In this document: positions 48,601 to 55,709 of the stretch, in pieces
How the letters are laid out: each line of letters begins with the position of its first letter
Numbering within the stretch: the first letter of the stretch is position 1
Assembly (NCBI GenBank): GCA_964464375.1
Contig: CAYXFU010000018.1
Coordinates: forward strand, 8,641 to 72,640
DNA: 64,000 nt
Direction: 5' to 3'
Source: CAIOZA01 sp964464375
GTDB lineage: Bacteria; Bacteroidota; Ignavibacteria; Kapaibacteriales; UBA2268
Made by a program: the position numbers and the translations under genes
Notes under the pieces: generated by a model
What the model saw: the letters and a program-made list of their open reading frames with translations, nothing else
The model's database searches: none
What the model was told of the DNA's origin: nothing

Positions 48601-48821
48601 TTGGATTACGCAGAGCATTTCAGCAAGCAGGAGCAAAAACTATTATCATGTCTCTCTGGGCTGTTAGCGATCAAGCGACACAAGAACTTATGAGCTCATT
48701 CTACAAGAACTGGGTATCCGGAATGACAAAGCGAGATGCATTCAGCAAAGCCCAGCAGGAAGTACGATCAAAATACAAAGATCCATACTATTGGGGTGCT
48801 TTTGTTATGGTGGGAGAGTAA
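45618..48821 (+). CDS. Exported TPR-CHAT caspase-like protein (copy 2)
   Basis: A 1067-residue paralogue of the upstream gene. The only usable start is TTG at 45618 (preceded by AAGGAAATC), giving MNKLILISLLWIFLSL and a signal peptide to about residue 21. It has nine 42-residue kinesin-light-chain-type TPR units (about 120-500), two fewer than copy 1. A helical linker and a CHAT domain follow, with His904 in VLHIATHG and Cys981 in VVLSACETG, and the same GEGVFGLRRAFQQAGA block. The TPR-coding half is more AT-rich than in copy 1, while the last about 120 nt are nearly identical to copy 1. That pattern suggests gene conversion. Function inferred as exported protease; target unknown. Confidence 0.9.
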   Translation: MNKLILISLLWIFLSLTSVNAQSWKELMDSSKALQAKKEPKAAFELAEKALYIAEKQYGKSDTNYADNLFLLADLYDDMDNDEKAIEFGIQSLELNKKYFKTENMKIADINSSIAYWCEKQRNYEKAEPFFLEALVINRRFFKGDHPDLAGIIDYLANNYFARSNFKSAEPLYKEALEMRRRIFKGDNPELAKSINNLAFLFNAIADYDQAEPLYKEALEMKRRIYKNDEPDLGLSLNNMAYFYDSKGDYIKAEPYFNEALEMTRRIYKTDHPNLAVSLLNMAHFYIGINNLKLAEPLLKEGVDMSRRIYKIDNSKLADCLLMMASFYLSEGDYKMAESLFIESLEMTRRLFKHDHLDLARSIDKLGQFYSDRCNYSKAESLLKEALEMKRRILKNDHPDIVITLNNIANIYLLRDDFELAEPLFKEALQMSRRSYHGDQPNIATSINNLAVFFYKKGDYIQAEPLFLESLRMTRNIYKNDHPDLSNSISNIADFYDMKDDVNLAEPMFKEAMDSYKNMINNYFPSLSEKEKKHFWNTMSYKFERFNQFAVKRYIEKPLATCSMFDLQLYTKALLFNSTSKIKRRIQNSNDIELIEKNKELSSKKELLVKLYSMSDETRKTKGFNIDSIEKVSNDLEKELSLRSELYMQNYEKKKINWRSIQTILQPGEAAVEVVRFRYREKNKFTDSVCYAFLIVSDKTEDHPDLVVLENGNDLENMHYNNYRKMIKEKKNDSASFQIFWGKVYSKLKGYKKIYFSADGIYNKLNPATLLIPNGKYLLEEQDIQQVNSTKDIIIGYYQTKQESNIFNSAVLIGNPNFSLSESLVRESSKKIRDQKDEDYSYELMASTRGIELNRLPGTEQEIKDIEKFLKDKKWEVNSFVGDMALKTAVKTAKNPRVLHIATHGMFLEDVRLENKETFGFETQKVIDNPLLRSGLFFTGADNYLKSETDKPVGDENGLLTAYEAMNLDLDKTELVVLSACETGLGEIKNGEGVFGLRRAFQQAGAKTIIMSLWAVSDQATQELMSSFYKNWVSGMTKRDAFSKAQQEVRSKYKDPYYWGAFVMVGE

Positions 48822-48865
48822 ATAAATTAAAAAATAAAATTTATTATTTAATAATTGATAATTGT

Positions 48866-48930
48866 CCTGTCCTAAATAGCGTTGACTTTTATAACAACCA
48901 AAAAGGAGCAAAACATGGGTTAATGGAATA
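48866..48930. repeat. Possible insertion-sequence end relic
   Basis: The sequence TGTCCTGTCCTAAATAGCGT then TGACTTTT and, 20 nt later, AAAAAGGAGCAAAACATG followed at once by GGTTAA looks like the left end and gene start of a lost IS element. No transposase remains. Weak call based on general resemblance to IS termini. Confidence 0.25.
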
Positions 48931-48946
48931 ATAGATCAAAGTTACT

Positions 48947-49720
48947 TCATTTTCTTGATTTATTGCATACATAGATGATTTCGTTAGAATTAATGCCATA
49001 TTTAACAGAATCTTGTTTGCTTAGGCTGCTTGCGTATTCCGACTCTTCTACCTCAAATCCACAGTTTGATAAACGTTTGGGGAAGTCTTTGCCATATATC
49101 CTTACATGGTCTTCTTGTCCAAAATGAATGAATCTTTCCTTTGGATCTTTTATATTATCATCTTCATACGTTACTTCTTTTGAATAATCAACCGGGTTGA
49201 GAATAAACGCGATACCCGATTTCTTTAATATTCTGTAAAGTTCGCTGATAGCTTTCTTATCATCATCAATATGCTCAAGAACATGGCTACATATCAAATA
49301 ATCGAATGATTCATCATCAAAAGGCAATGATTTTATATCCAGTTTAACCATAGCAAGAGTAGAGTAAAGATCTCCGCTCACATAATTAAGATTTTGCATA
49401 GGGATGAATTTGTCCGAGAAACATTCAACAGGTGCAATTTCAAATAATGAGCATTCTCTTGTGAACATATCTGTTTTTGACTGGAAATAGAGCCATAGCA
49501 ACCTGTCTCTGCCAATTGAATTACAGTTTGGACAATGAAGTTCATTTACTGTATCAATCCCCATGTTTATAAATTTCTTGAAACTCTTATCGCAAACAGG
49601 ACAATAAATATTATTGCCTTTGAGAGTTAATGAGTAATATTTAAGCAAAATCCTTTTAATTATACGAATAAAATCCTGTGGAAGAATTTTTCTGGCTAAT
49701 TTCTTTATCTTCAATATCAT
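48947..49720 (-). CDS. SAM-dependent methyltransferase with zinc-ribbon N-terminus
   Basis: A 257-residue cytoplasmic protein. Residues about 38-75 hold two CxxC pairs (CPVCDKSFKKF and HCPNCNSIGRDRLLWLY), a probable zinc ribbon. A class I methyltransferase (Methyltransf_11) follows: motif I region LFEIAPVECFS, the acidic strand YVSGDLYS, then LPFDDESFDYLICSHVLEHI and ALFILNP-like AFILNPVD. The family methylates small molecules, glycans or proteins; the substrate here is unknown. It is convergent with the TPR-CHAT genes and stands alone. Confidence 0.8.
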   Translation of the reverse strand: MILKIKKLARKILPQDFIRIIKRILLKYYSLTLKGNNIYCPVCDKSFKKFINMGIDTVNELHCPNCNSIGRDRLLWLYFQSKTDMFTRECSLFEIAPVECFSDKFIPMQNLNYVSGDLYSTLAMVKLDIKSLPFDDESFDYLICSHVLEHIDDDKKAISELYRILKKSGIAFILNPVDYSKEVTYEDDNIKDPKERFIHFGQEDHVRIYGKDFPKRLSNCGFEVEESEYASSLSKQDSVKYGINSNEIIYVCNKSRK

Positions 49721-49812
49721 TTACAGGGTCAATTGATTTATTGGGAAAAAAATAAAATGAATTTTTATAACTTGAAAATTACTAATTTTTTTGCTGAATC
49801 TGAAAAAACATA

Positions 49813-49847
49813 TAAAAAAAACAGTCAGGAGTAAAGTCCTGACTGTT
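49813..49847 (-). terminator. Terminator of LTxxQ lipoprotein gene
   Basis: An 11-bp stem AACAGTCAGGA/TCCTGACTGTT with loop GTAAAG, preceded on the plus strand by a run of A, so it terminates minus-strand transcription. It lies 23 bp beyond the stop at 49870. Confidence 0.9.
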
Positions 49848-49869
49848 CTGAAATCGTAAATTTAATGAC

Positions 49870-50544
49870 TTATGGTCTTGATCTTACAGAAACACATGGT
49901 AGTTTTTGATTTGCTACCCATTTGTCCCACATGGCTTTTTGTTCGTCAGTAAGTGTGGCTCTGATCTTGCTGTAGAGAGCTTTAAGACATTCACAGAGTG
50001 CATCTTTGTTAATTAGTGTTTCCAATGAAGCTCGGAGAGCTTTGTTTATTTCAGCGATTTTCGCAGCAGCTCTTGCTCTATCAATTTCGCCTGCTTTAAA
50101 TCTGGCGATCACATCTTCTCTTGCTGCTTTAGCTCTTTCGATTGCTTTTTGTCTTTGAGCTTCTGTTCTAGTCATAACATCTTTGACGCATTCATGATAA
50201 CCCACCATATAAGTGCGTATAGCAGCTAATTGTCTATCGGTTAGTTTCATACGTTTGATTATATCAATAACCTTTACAGCGCCCATTCTGTCGTTGACAT
50301 TACTTGTTGGATCAGTAATAAATAAGTCTGGATAACATGAAATATCAGATTCTATGTTACTGTTAACAGTTACCTGGTCTGCATCAAATGCAGGCATTAC
50401 ATTTTCAGGAATAATCTGATTGTTCATCAGCATTGGAACATTATCTGTCGGATCGACGGGAACATCCTTTTTGCAGGAGTTAACAACTAACATTAGAGAT
50501 AGGACGACTAACGTAATCATGATTGTAAGAAATTGCTTTTTCAT
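49870..50544 (-). CDS. LTxxQ-motif (Spy/CpxP-like) lipoprotein
   Basis: A 224-residue protein with a lipoprotein signal (lipobox VVNSC, Cys24). The mature C-terminal half is alpha-helical and charged (RTEAQRQKAIERAKAARED then VIARFKAGEIDRARAAAKI). It carries two LTxxQ motifs, LTDRQ near 115 and LTDEQ near 203, the hallmark of Spy/CpxP periplasmic chaperone-like proteins. Four cysteines (CVKD, CECL, LPC) are present. The overall match is motif-level, so a structural or stress role is inferred. It has its own terminator and is not in an operon. Confidence 0.65.
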   Translation of the reverse strand: MKKQFLTIMITLVVLSLMLVVNSCKKDVPVDPTDNVPMLMNNQIIPENVMPAFDADQVTVNSNIESDISCYPDLFITDPTSNVNDRMGAVKVIDIIKRMKLTDRQLAAIRTYMVGYHECVKDVMTRTEAQRQKAIERAKAAREDVIARFKAGEIDRARAAAKIAEINKALRASLETLINKDALCECLKALYSKIRATLTDEQKAMWDKWVANQKLPCVSVRSRP

Positions 50545-50732
50545 AAGAACCTTCCGAAATTGTGGATATATAGTGTAAAAAAATTATTATCCGGATTAGA
50601 TAGAATTTTGAATAATTAAATTACAAAAATAAATATTAATTAAGCAACATTTATTTTTAATAACTAATGGCGCAACGTCTTTAATTTTTAGCTACTTATA
50701 GGTGTTGCCAAACAACATTAAATTGCCATAAA

Positions 50733-51884
50733 CTATATATCTGATTTCATAATCTCGCGGGCAATGACTATATGCTGTATCTCGGATGTACCTTCATATA
50801 TTTCGGTAACTTTTGCATCTCTAAGCATACGCTCAACATGATATTCTCTGGTGTAACCATATCCGCCATGAATCTGAACAGCTTCGCGTGCGATATCGAA
50901 TGCTGCAGTTGAGGCGAAGAGTTTAGCTTCAGATGAAGCCTGAATAAAGTTCTGATGTGTGTCCTTGAGATAAGCCGCTTTGTAAATCAAAAGTCTTGCC
51001 GCATCTATTTTCATAGCCATTTGAGCTAATTTTGCACCAATTATTTGATGTTCAATTATGGGCTTGTTGAATGTTTGTCTTTGTTTAGAATAACGAACAG
51101 CAGCTTCGTAAGCACCGACAGCTATTCCGAGAGATTGAGAGGCAATTCCGATTCTACCTGAATTCAAACCTTCCATCGCAATATAGAATCCCTGACCAAC
51201 ATTACCAATAATATTTGATTCATGAACTTTTACATTAGTTAATGCAATTGAGGTTGTGTCGCTCGAACGCATGCCCATTTTGTCTTCTTTTTTCATGGGT
51301 TCGAATCCTTCTGTCTCCTTATCTACAGCAAATGCAGTAATACCTTTATATTTAGCTGATGCATCGGTTTGTGCAAATACTACGTAAAGATCGGCATAAT
51401 GACCTGAAGAAACCCAGTTTTTCATTCCATTAAGAATCCAATATTCACCATCTTTTTCAGCAAGTGTGTTCTGATGGGAAGCGTCTGATCCTGCTTCGGG
51501 TTCACTCAGGCAATATGCTCCTAGAAGGCTACCGGAAGTCAATCTGGGAAGATATTTTTGTTTTAGCTCTTCAGTACCGTAATTTTCAAAAATCCAGTTA
51601 ACCAGAGAATTGTGAACAGAAACCATAATGCCAATGCTTGCATCCACCTTGCATATCTCTTCCAGAGCTATCGAGCACGAAATTGTATCCATTCCTGATC
51701 CACCATAATCCGGTGAAGCCATAATACCCATAAACCCAATCTCTCCAAGTTTTTTGAGTATTTCTACTGGAAATTCTGCATTAACATCACGATCAATAAC
51801 ACCCGGAGCAATTTCTTCCTGAGTAAACTTTTTTGCTAATTGTCTGATCTGCTCATTTAGTTCTGAAAATTCGAATGTGAACAT
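50733..51884 (-). CDS. Acyl-CoA dehydrogenase (short/branched-chain type)
   Basis: A 383-residue flavoprotein of normal length. Signatures are GAYCLSEPEAGSDA (about 120-133), the FAD/substrate loop WILNGMKNWVSSGHYADLYVV, QTFNKPIIEHQ, and the C-terminal YTREYHVERMLRDAKVTEIY followed by EGTSEIQ. The catalytic base is Glu about 364 in YEGTSEIQ, the position used by short- and medium-chain enzymes. It oxidises acyl-CoA to enoyl-CoA and passes electrons to ETF. ETF genes are not in the window, but a membrane FeS protein of the ETF-linked type lies 1.6 kb away on the other strand. The gene continues into the same-strand direction of the PrsW-like gene with a 29-bp gap, possibly co-transcribed. Confidence 0.93.
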   Translation of the reverse strand: MFTFEFSELNEQIRQLAKKFTQEEIAPGVIDRDVNAEFPVEILKKLGEIGFMGIMASPDYGGSGMDTISCSIALEEICKVDASIGIMVSVHNSLVNWIFENYGTEELKQKYLPRLTSGSLLGAYCLSEPEAGSDASHQNTLAEKDGEYWILNGMKNWVSSGHYADLYVVFAQTDASAKYKGITAFAVDKETEGFEPMKKEDKMGMRSSDTTSIALTNVKVHESNIIGNVGQGFYIAMEGLNSGRIGIASQSLGIAVGAYEAAVRYSKQRQTFNKPIIEHQIIGAKLAQMAMKIDAARLLIYKAAYLKDTHQNFIQASSEAKLFASTAAFDIAREAVQIHGGYGYTREYHVERMLRDAKVTEIYEGTSEIQHIVIAREIMKSDI

Positions 51885-51913
51885 TATTTATCCTCAATAA
51901 AGTCAATTTAAAA

Positions 51914-52672
51914 TTATTCTGCTAAAACGGAACCAACTGTAGAATTTGATTCACCGTTTGTCGGATTTTGCCTTCCTTCGGTCAGGTCTTCTTTCAATGC
52001 AATCTGAATTTTTTTCCGTAGATTTAAGAATCCCAATATAAGAAAAAATAACGCAAGAGCAAAGAACCAATAACTCACATAAGGCATTGAAAAAATAATA
52101 AAATCATAAATACCATGATAAAGTATAGCCATAATCAAGCCAGTTCTCAAATATCTCTTTTCTTGCAAACTACTTTCGGCGAATTTAGCTTTTCCAATAT
52201 AATATCCCATTATTCCCGCGGCTATGGCATGAAGAGGAAGTGAAGTGAATGATCGTGCTATAGCAACATTTATTCCACCTTCGAGCACATAGAAAATATT
52301 TTCAACTACAGCAAAACCCAATCCAGCTACAATTGTATATACGATTCCATCCATTACTTCATCAAAAGCCTTATTCTTATATACAAAACTAAGAACGACT
52401 CTTTGTTTCAGGAATTCCTCAATAAATCCAGCAATTAGGAACGATTTGACAAAGATAGTTAAAACAATATAATGTGAATTATATGCTGTATTGATTCGAT
52501 CAGCTATTACTTCGAGCACTAGTGCCGGGATAATACTGAAACAACCCCAGATGAACACTCTGAGTATCATTCCGAGTGGTTCCGGCTTTGCTTTGTCCTG
52601 CTTATGATAATAAATGAGCAATAACAAAGCAGGAACTATGGCTGAAGCAAGAAGAATAGATTCCCTAATCAT
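51914..52672 (-). CDS. PrsW-family intramembrane protease
   Basis: A 252-residue membrane protein with about eight hydrophobic helices. The glutamic-protease-type motifs of PrsW are present: EEFLKQ in GFIEEFLKQ (about residue 92), ENIFYVLEGG (about 131), SLPLHAIAAGIMGYYIG, and YHGIYDF. In Bacillus PrsW cleaves the anti-sigma factor RsiW; no sigma/anti-sigma pair is visible here, so the substrate is unknown. The charged tail after residue 225 is cytoplasmic and variable. It precedes the acyl-CoA dehydrogenase by 29 bp. Confidence 0.88.
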   Translation of the reverse strand: MIRESILLASAIVPALLLLIYYHKQDKAKPEPLGMILRVFIWGCFSIIPALVLEVIADRINTAYNSHYIVLTIFVKSFLIAGFIEEFLKQRVVLSFVYKNKAFDEVMDGIVYTIVAGLGFAVVENIFYVLEGGINVAIARSFTSLPLHAIAAGIMGYYIGKAKFAESSLQEKRYLRTGLIMAILYHGIYDFIIFSMPYVSYWFFALALFFLILGFLNLRKKIQIALKEDLTEGRQNPTNGESNSTVGSVLAE

Positions 52673-52749
52673 TAGCTAAAACCTTGTTTATTCAAAAAAT
52701 GATAGTAGGACAAGCATCCTTGCTTGTCTGATTTATTTTTTTATAATTA

Positions 52750-53367
52750 TCAAAATGTATAAATACCAATTCCAAAAGCACCGCTGTTGAAACTACTGTT
52801 TCTAATATCATAAAAATCAACACCGAATGGCAGCATATACCAATATGATGCACAAATCCATATATTTGAAAAGACATTAATTCCGGCAAAAATCTTTGGT
52901 TCTATTATTCCAAGCCAATCGGACTGAGAGTAATTTCGTATTCCGCTAATATCTGATGAGCTAACTGACATCCTGCCTAGAGAAAGAACACCACCAGCCC
53001 CTACCCTAATCCAGCTTACCGGAAAGAAAGAATAATCAACACTAAAACCACCATATTCCAAACTAATTGCTCTATTGAGAGTCTGATCAAAATTAACCTT
53101 GACGTTTGTTCCCAAAAGAGAAAAATAGCTGATTCCTATCCCCAGACTTCTGTTCAGAAGCCCTCCAACCGACAATCCAAGCTGATTTGCCTGTTGGCTG
53201 TTGATTTTTGATATTTTATAATCAAGACCAAGAAATGATCCGGTTCCTTCAGTTTCATCGGAATTAACCGATGACTTATCAGGGTCAACATCTCCAGGAA
53301 ATGACTGTGCAATAAGATTCGTGATTGAAAAACTCAGTACTATGAAACCAATAATTATGTAATTCAT
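52750..53367 (-). CDS. Putative outer-membrane beta-barrel protein
   Basis: A 205-residue protein with a signal peptide (about 1-20, IIIGFIVLSFSITNLIAQ). It then has alternating amphipathic strands rich in Gly and aromatics (LGLSVGGLLNRSLGIGISYF, SLEYGGFSVDYSFF, IRVGAGGVLSLGRM), ending in YTF with a C-terminal Phe, as expected for an outer-membrane barrel. No family name can be given. It is followed on its strand, after 78 bp, by the PrsW-like gene. Confidence 0.65.
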   Translation of the reverse strand: MNYIIIGFIVLSFSITNLIAQSFPGDVDPDKSSVNSDETEGTGSFLGLDYKISKINSQQANQLGLSVGGLLNRSLGIGISYFSLLGTNVKVNFDQTLNRAISLEYGGFSVDYSFFPVSWIRVGAGGVLSLGRMSVSSSDISGIRNYSQSDWLGIIEPKIFAGINVFSNIWICASYWYMLPFGVDFYDIRNSSFNSGAFGIGIYTF

Positions 53368-53511
53368 TATGTAGAAATATATTTGTTAATGAGATAAACA
53401 TTAATTTTTTCGTTGTAAAATTATATCAATTATCTTAACTTGATAGTTTGGATAAATGTAATATTAATCAATTGTTTTTTTCAATGATTATTTAACAATT
53501 TAATAAAAGTT

Positions 53512-55527
53512 ATGGAATTTAGAGTAATTATTTTCGCGGTAATTTTCGCTTCTGCTATCGTATTCCTTATAACCAGTCTAAAAAGATTATATGCTTTCCT
53601 TCAGTTAGCCAAACCGGAAGTAAGATGGGATAACCCTGTAGCCAGAATTAAACATACTTTTACAGTAGCTTTTGCACAGACAAAAATTCTGAGAGACAGG
53701 ACAGCAGGTCCGATTCACGTTGCGATATTCTGGGGATTTCTTGTTCTGCTTTTCACTGCCGGTGAAAGCATTGTTCAGGGCTTCTTTCCGGAATTCGACC
53801 TTGGATTCCTGGGACCAATTTATACTTTGATAACCTTTTCAACAGATTTATTCTGCATATTTGTAATAATTGCCATCATAGGTTCTTTCGTTCGTCGCTT
53901 TATTATAAGAATTAAACGCCTTCAAGTGGGAGGTCACGAAAATTTCGATGCCATAGCTGTTCTGGTTGCAATTTTCATTATTGTTACTTCACTTTTCCTA
54001 ATGAATGCAGCGCATCATTATATTCATCCTTTTGAAAAATGGGCGGCAAAGCCCTTTTCCAATGCAGTCTCCGGAATGTTCAACTGGCAGACAGCAACAA
54101 TTATTTATGAAGCTTGCTGGTGGATACATATTCTGATGATTCTTGCATTCATGAACTATCTCCCATATTCGAAGCATCTACACGTTTACACATCTATTTT
54201 AAATGTGTTTTTCTCTCCAAAAAATATTCCTAATAAATTAGAGAAAATTGATTTTGAAGCTGAGGGAGTTGAGAAATTCGGCGTTACAGACGTCGAAGAT
54301 TTTGGTTGGAAAACTCTCTTCGATGGGTACACATGCACTCATTGCGGAAGATGCGACAGTGTTTGTCCTGCTAATATCACAGGAAAAGTCCTGAGTCCCA
54401 GAAGTATAATCATCGAAACACGCGACAGACTCTTCGACAAAGCTCCGATTATGCTGAAGCAGAAGCAATTCCCTGAACAAAAGTTAACAGATGCCGAGCA
54501 GGCAATACTCGACAAGAAATTTATCGGTGATTACAACAGCATAGAAGCTCTTTGGCAGTGTACAACCTGTGGAGCATGCATGCAGGAATGTCCCGTAACT
54601 ATCGAACACGTTCCGGCAATCATTGGCATGCGTCGTTCACTTGTAATGATGGAATCTAACTTTCCACCGCTTCTGCAGTCAACTTTCAGTAATCTCGAAA
54701 ATAATGCCACACCCTGGGCATTCTCTGCATCCGAAAGAGCAGACTGGGCTGAAGGCTTGAACATAGCCACTGCAGCAAACAAACAAGATTTCGATGTGCT
54801 CTTCTGGGTTGGATGCGCCGGAAGCTTCGACGACAGAGCAAAGAAAGTATCAATTGCTTTTGCAAAACTTTTGCAGATTGCAGGAGTTGACTTTGCAATT
54901 CTCGGAACAGAAGAACAATGCACAGGCGACACAGCACGCAGAGCCGGCAATGAATATCTTGCAGACATGCTTGTCAAAGCAAATGTAGAAACTCTAAATG
55001 CTTACAATGTTAAGAAAATTGTTACATTCTGCCCCCATTGCTTCAATACTCTCAAGAATGAGTATCCCGACTTTGGCGGAAACTACGAGGTTGTACATCA
55101 TACCCAATTTCTGAAGGATCTCATTGCTCAGGGCAAACTGAAATTACAGCCAATAGCTGATGATATGAACGATGTTGTTTACCATGATTCATGCTATCTT
55201 GGACGCTATAACCAGGAATATGATGCACCACGAAATATTATCGAATCACTCCCGGGAATGAAACTGAAGGAAGTTCCACGTTCGCATGATAAGGGATTGT
55301 GCTGTGGAGCAGGTGGAAGTCAGATGTTCCTCGAAGAGACCGAAGGAAAGCGAGTCAACATAGAACGCACTGAAGAACTTCTCGCAACTGATCCAAACAC
55401 AATCGCAGTAAATTGTCCATTTTGCATGACAATGATAACCGACGGTGTGAAAGCCAAAGATAAGGTTGATGAAGTAGCAGTGATGGACATAGCCGAGATC
55501 CTGCTGGCTAAGGTAATAACTGAGTAG
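53512..55527 (+). CDS. Membrane FeS oxidoreductase, ETF:quinone (DUF224/HdrD-like) type
   Basis: A 671-residue protein. Five or more transmembrane helices lie in the first 230 residues, resembling a NarI-type quinone-binding cytochrome b domain. Two [4Fe-4S] motifs follow: CTHCGRCDSVCP (about 278-289) and CTTCGACMQECP (about 350-361). Two cysteine-rich CCG domains end the protein: FCPHCFNTLKNEYP, HDSCYLGR and GLCCGAGGSQM near the C-terminus. This architecture is that of membrane-bound FeS oxidoreductases that take electrons from ETF (EMO/DUF224 proteins in syntrophs) or reduce heterodisulfides. The nearby acyl-CoA dehydrogenase favours the ETF role; etfAB is not in the window. Monocistronic. 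Confidence 0.85.
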   Translation: MEFRVIIFAVIFASAIVFLITSLKRLYAFLQLAKPEVRWDNPVARIKHTFTVAFAQTKILRDRTAGPIHVAIFWGFLVLLFTAGESIVQGFFPEFDLGFLGPIYTLITFSTDLFCIFVIIAIIGSFVRRFIIRIKRLQVGGHENFDAIAVLVAIFIIVTSLFLMNAAHHYIHPFEKWAAKPFSNAVSGMFNWQTATIIYEACWWIHILMILAFMNYLPYSKHLHVYTSILNVFFSPKNIPNKLEKIDFEAEGVEKFGVTDVEDFGWKTLFDGYTCTHCGRCDSVCPANITGKVLSPRSIIIETRDRLFDKAPIMLKQKQFPEQKLTDAEQAILDKKFIGDYNSIEALWQCTTCGACMQECPVTIEHVPAIIGMRRSLVMMESNFPPLLQSTFSNLENNATPWAFSASERADWAEGLNIATAANKQDFDVLFWVGCAGSFDDRAKKVSIAFAKLLQIAGVDFAILGTEEQCTGDTARRAGNEYLADMLVKANVETLNAYNVKKIVTFCPHCFNTLKNEYPDFGGNYEVVHHTQFLKDLIAQGKLKLQPIADDMNDVVYHDSCYLGRYNQEYDAPRNIIESLPGMKLKEVPRSHDKGLCCGAGGSQMFLEETEGKRVNIERTEELLATDPNTIAVNCPFCMTMITDGVKAKDKVDEVAVMDIAEILLAKVITE

Positions 55528-55650
55528 ATGTCTAAATCGTTGCTAAAACTATTTGACGAAGGAGAACTTATTCAAAATTCAGTTGTTGCAAGTTTTGCAA
55601 CAACTGAGAAAGAGGGTCATCTGCTTTATAACCTTTCAAGGTTGCTCTAG
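55528..55650 (+). pseudogene. RhuM-like gene fragment
   Basis: An open frame of 40 codons begins at ATG 55528, right after the FeS oxidoreductase stop. It contains LKLFDEGELIQNSVVASFAT and later LLYNLSRLL. This matches the pattern seen in RhuM-family proteins (…IF..GEL..NSV…T…YNLD…), but only a short piece remains before a stop at 55650. The segment also contains a perfect 11-bp hairpin AGTTGTTGCAA/TTGCAACAACT (55581-55605). I regard it as a relic; identification is tentative. Confidence 0.35.
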
Positions 55651-55709
55651 TGAATAACCTACATTAATGATTCAAATGTCATTATGTATTGGCACGGAAC
55701 ATTCTGCCT

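Noticed and set aside
41942..48821. Gasdermin or type III-E CRISPR defence operon around the CHAT genes
   Set aside because: No gasdermin-like, Cas-like or nuclease gene is adjacent, and both proteins have export signals.
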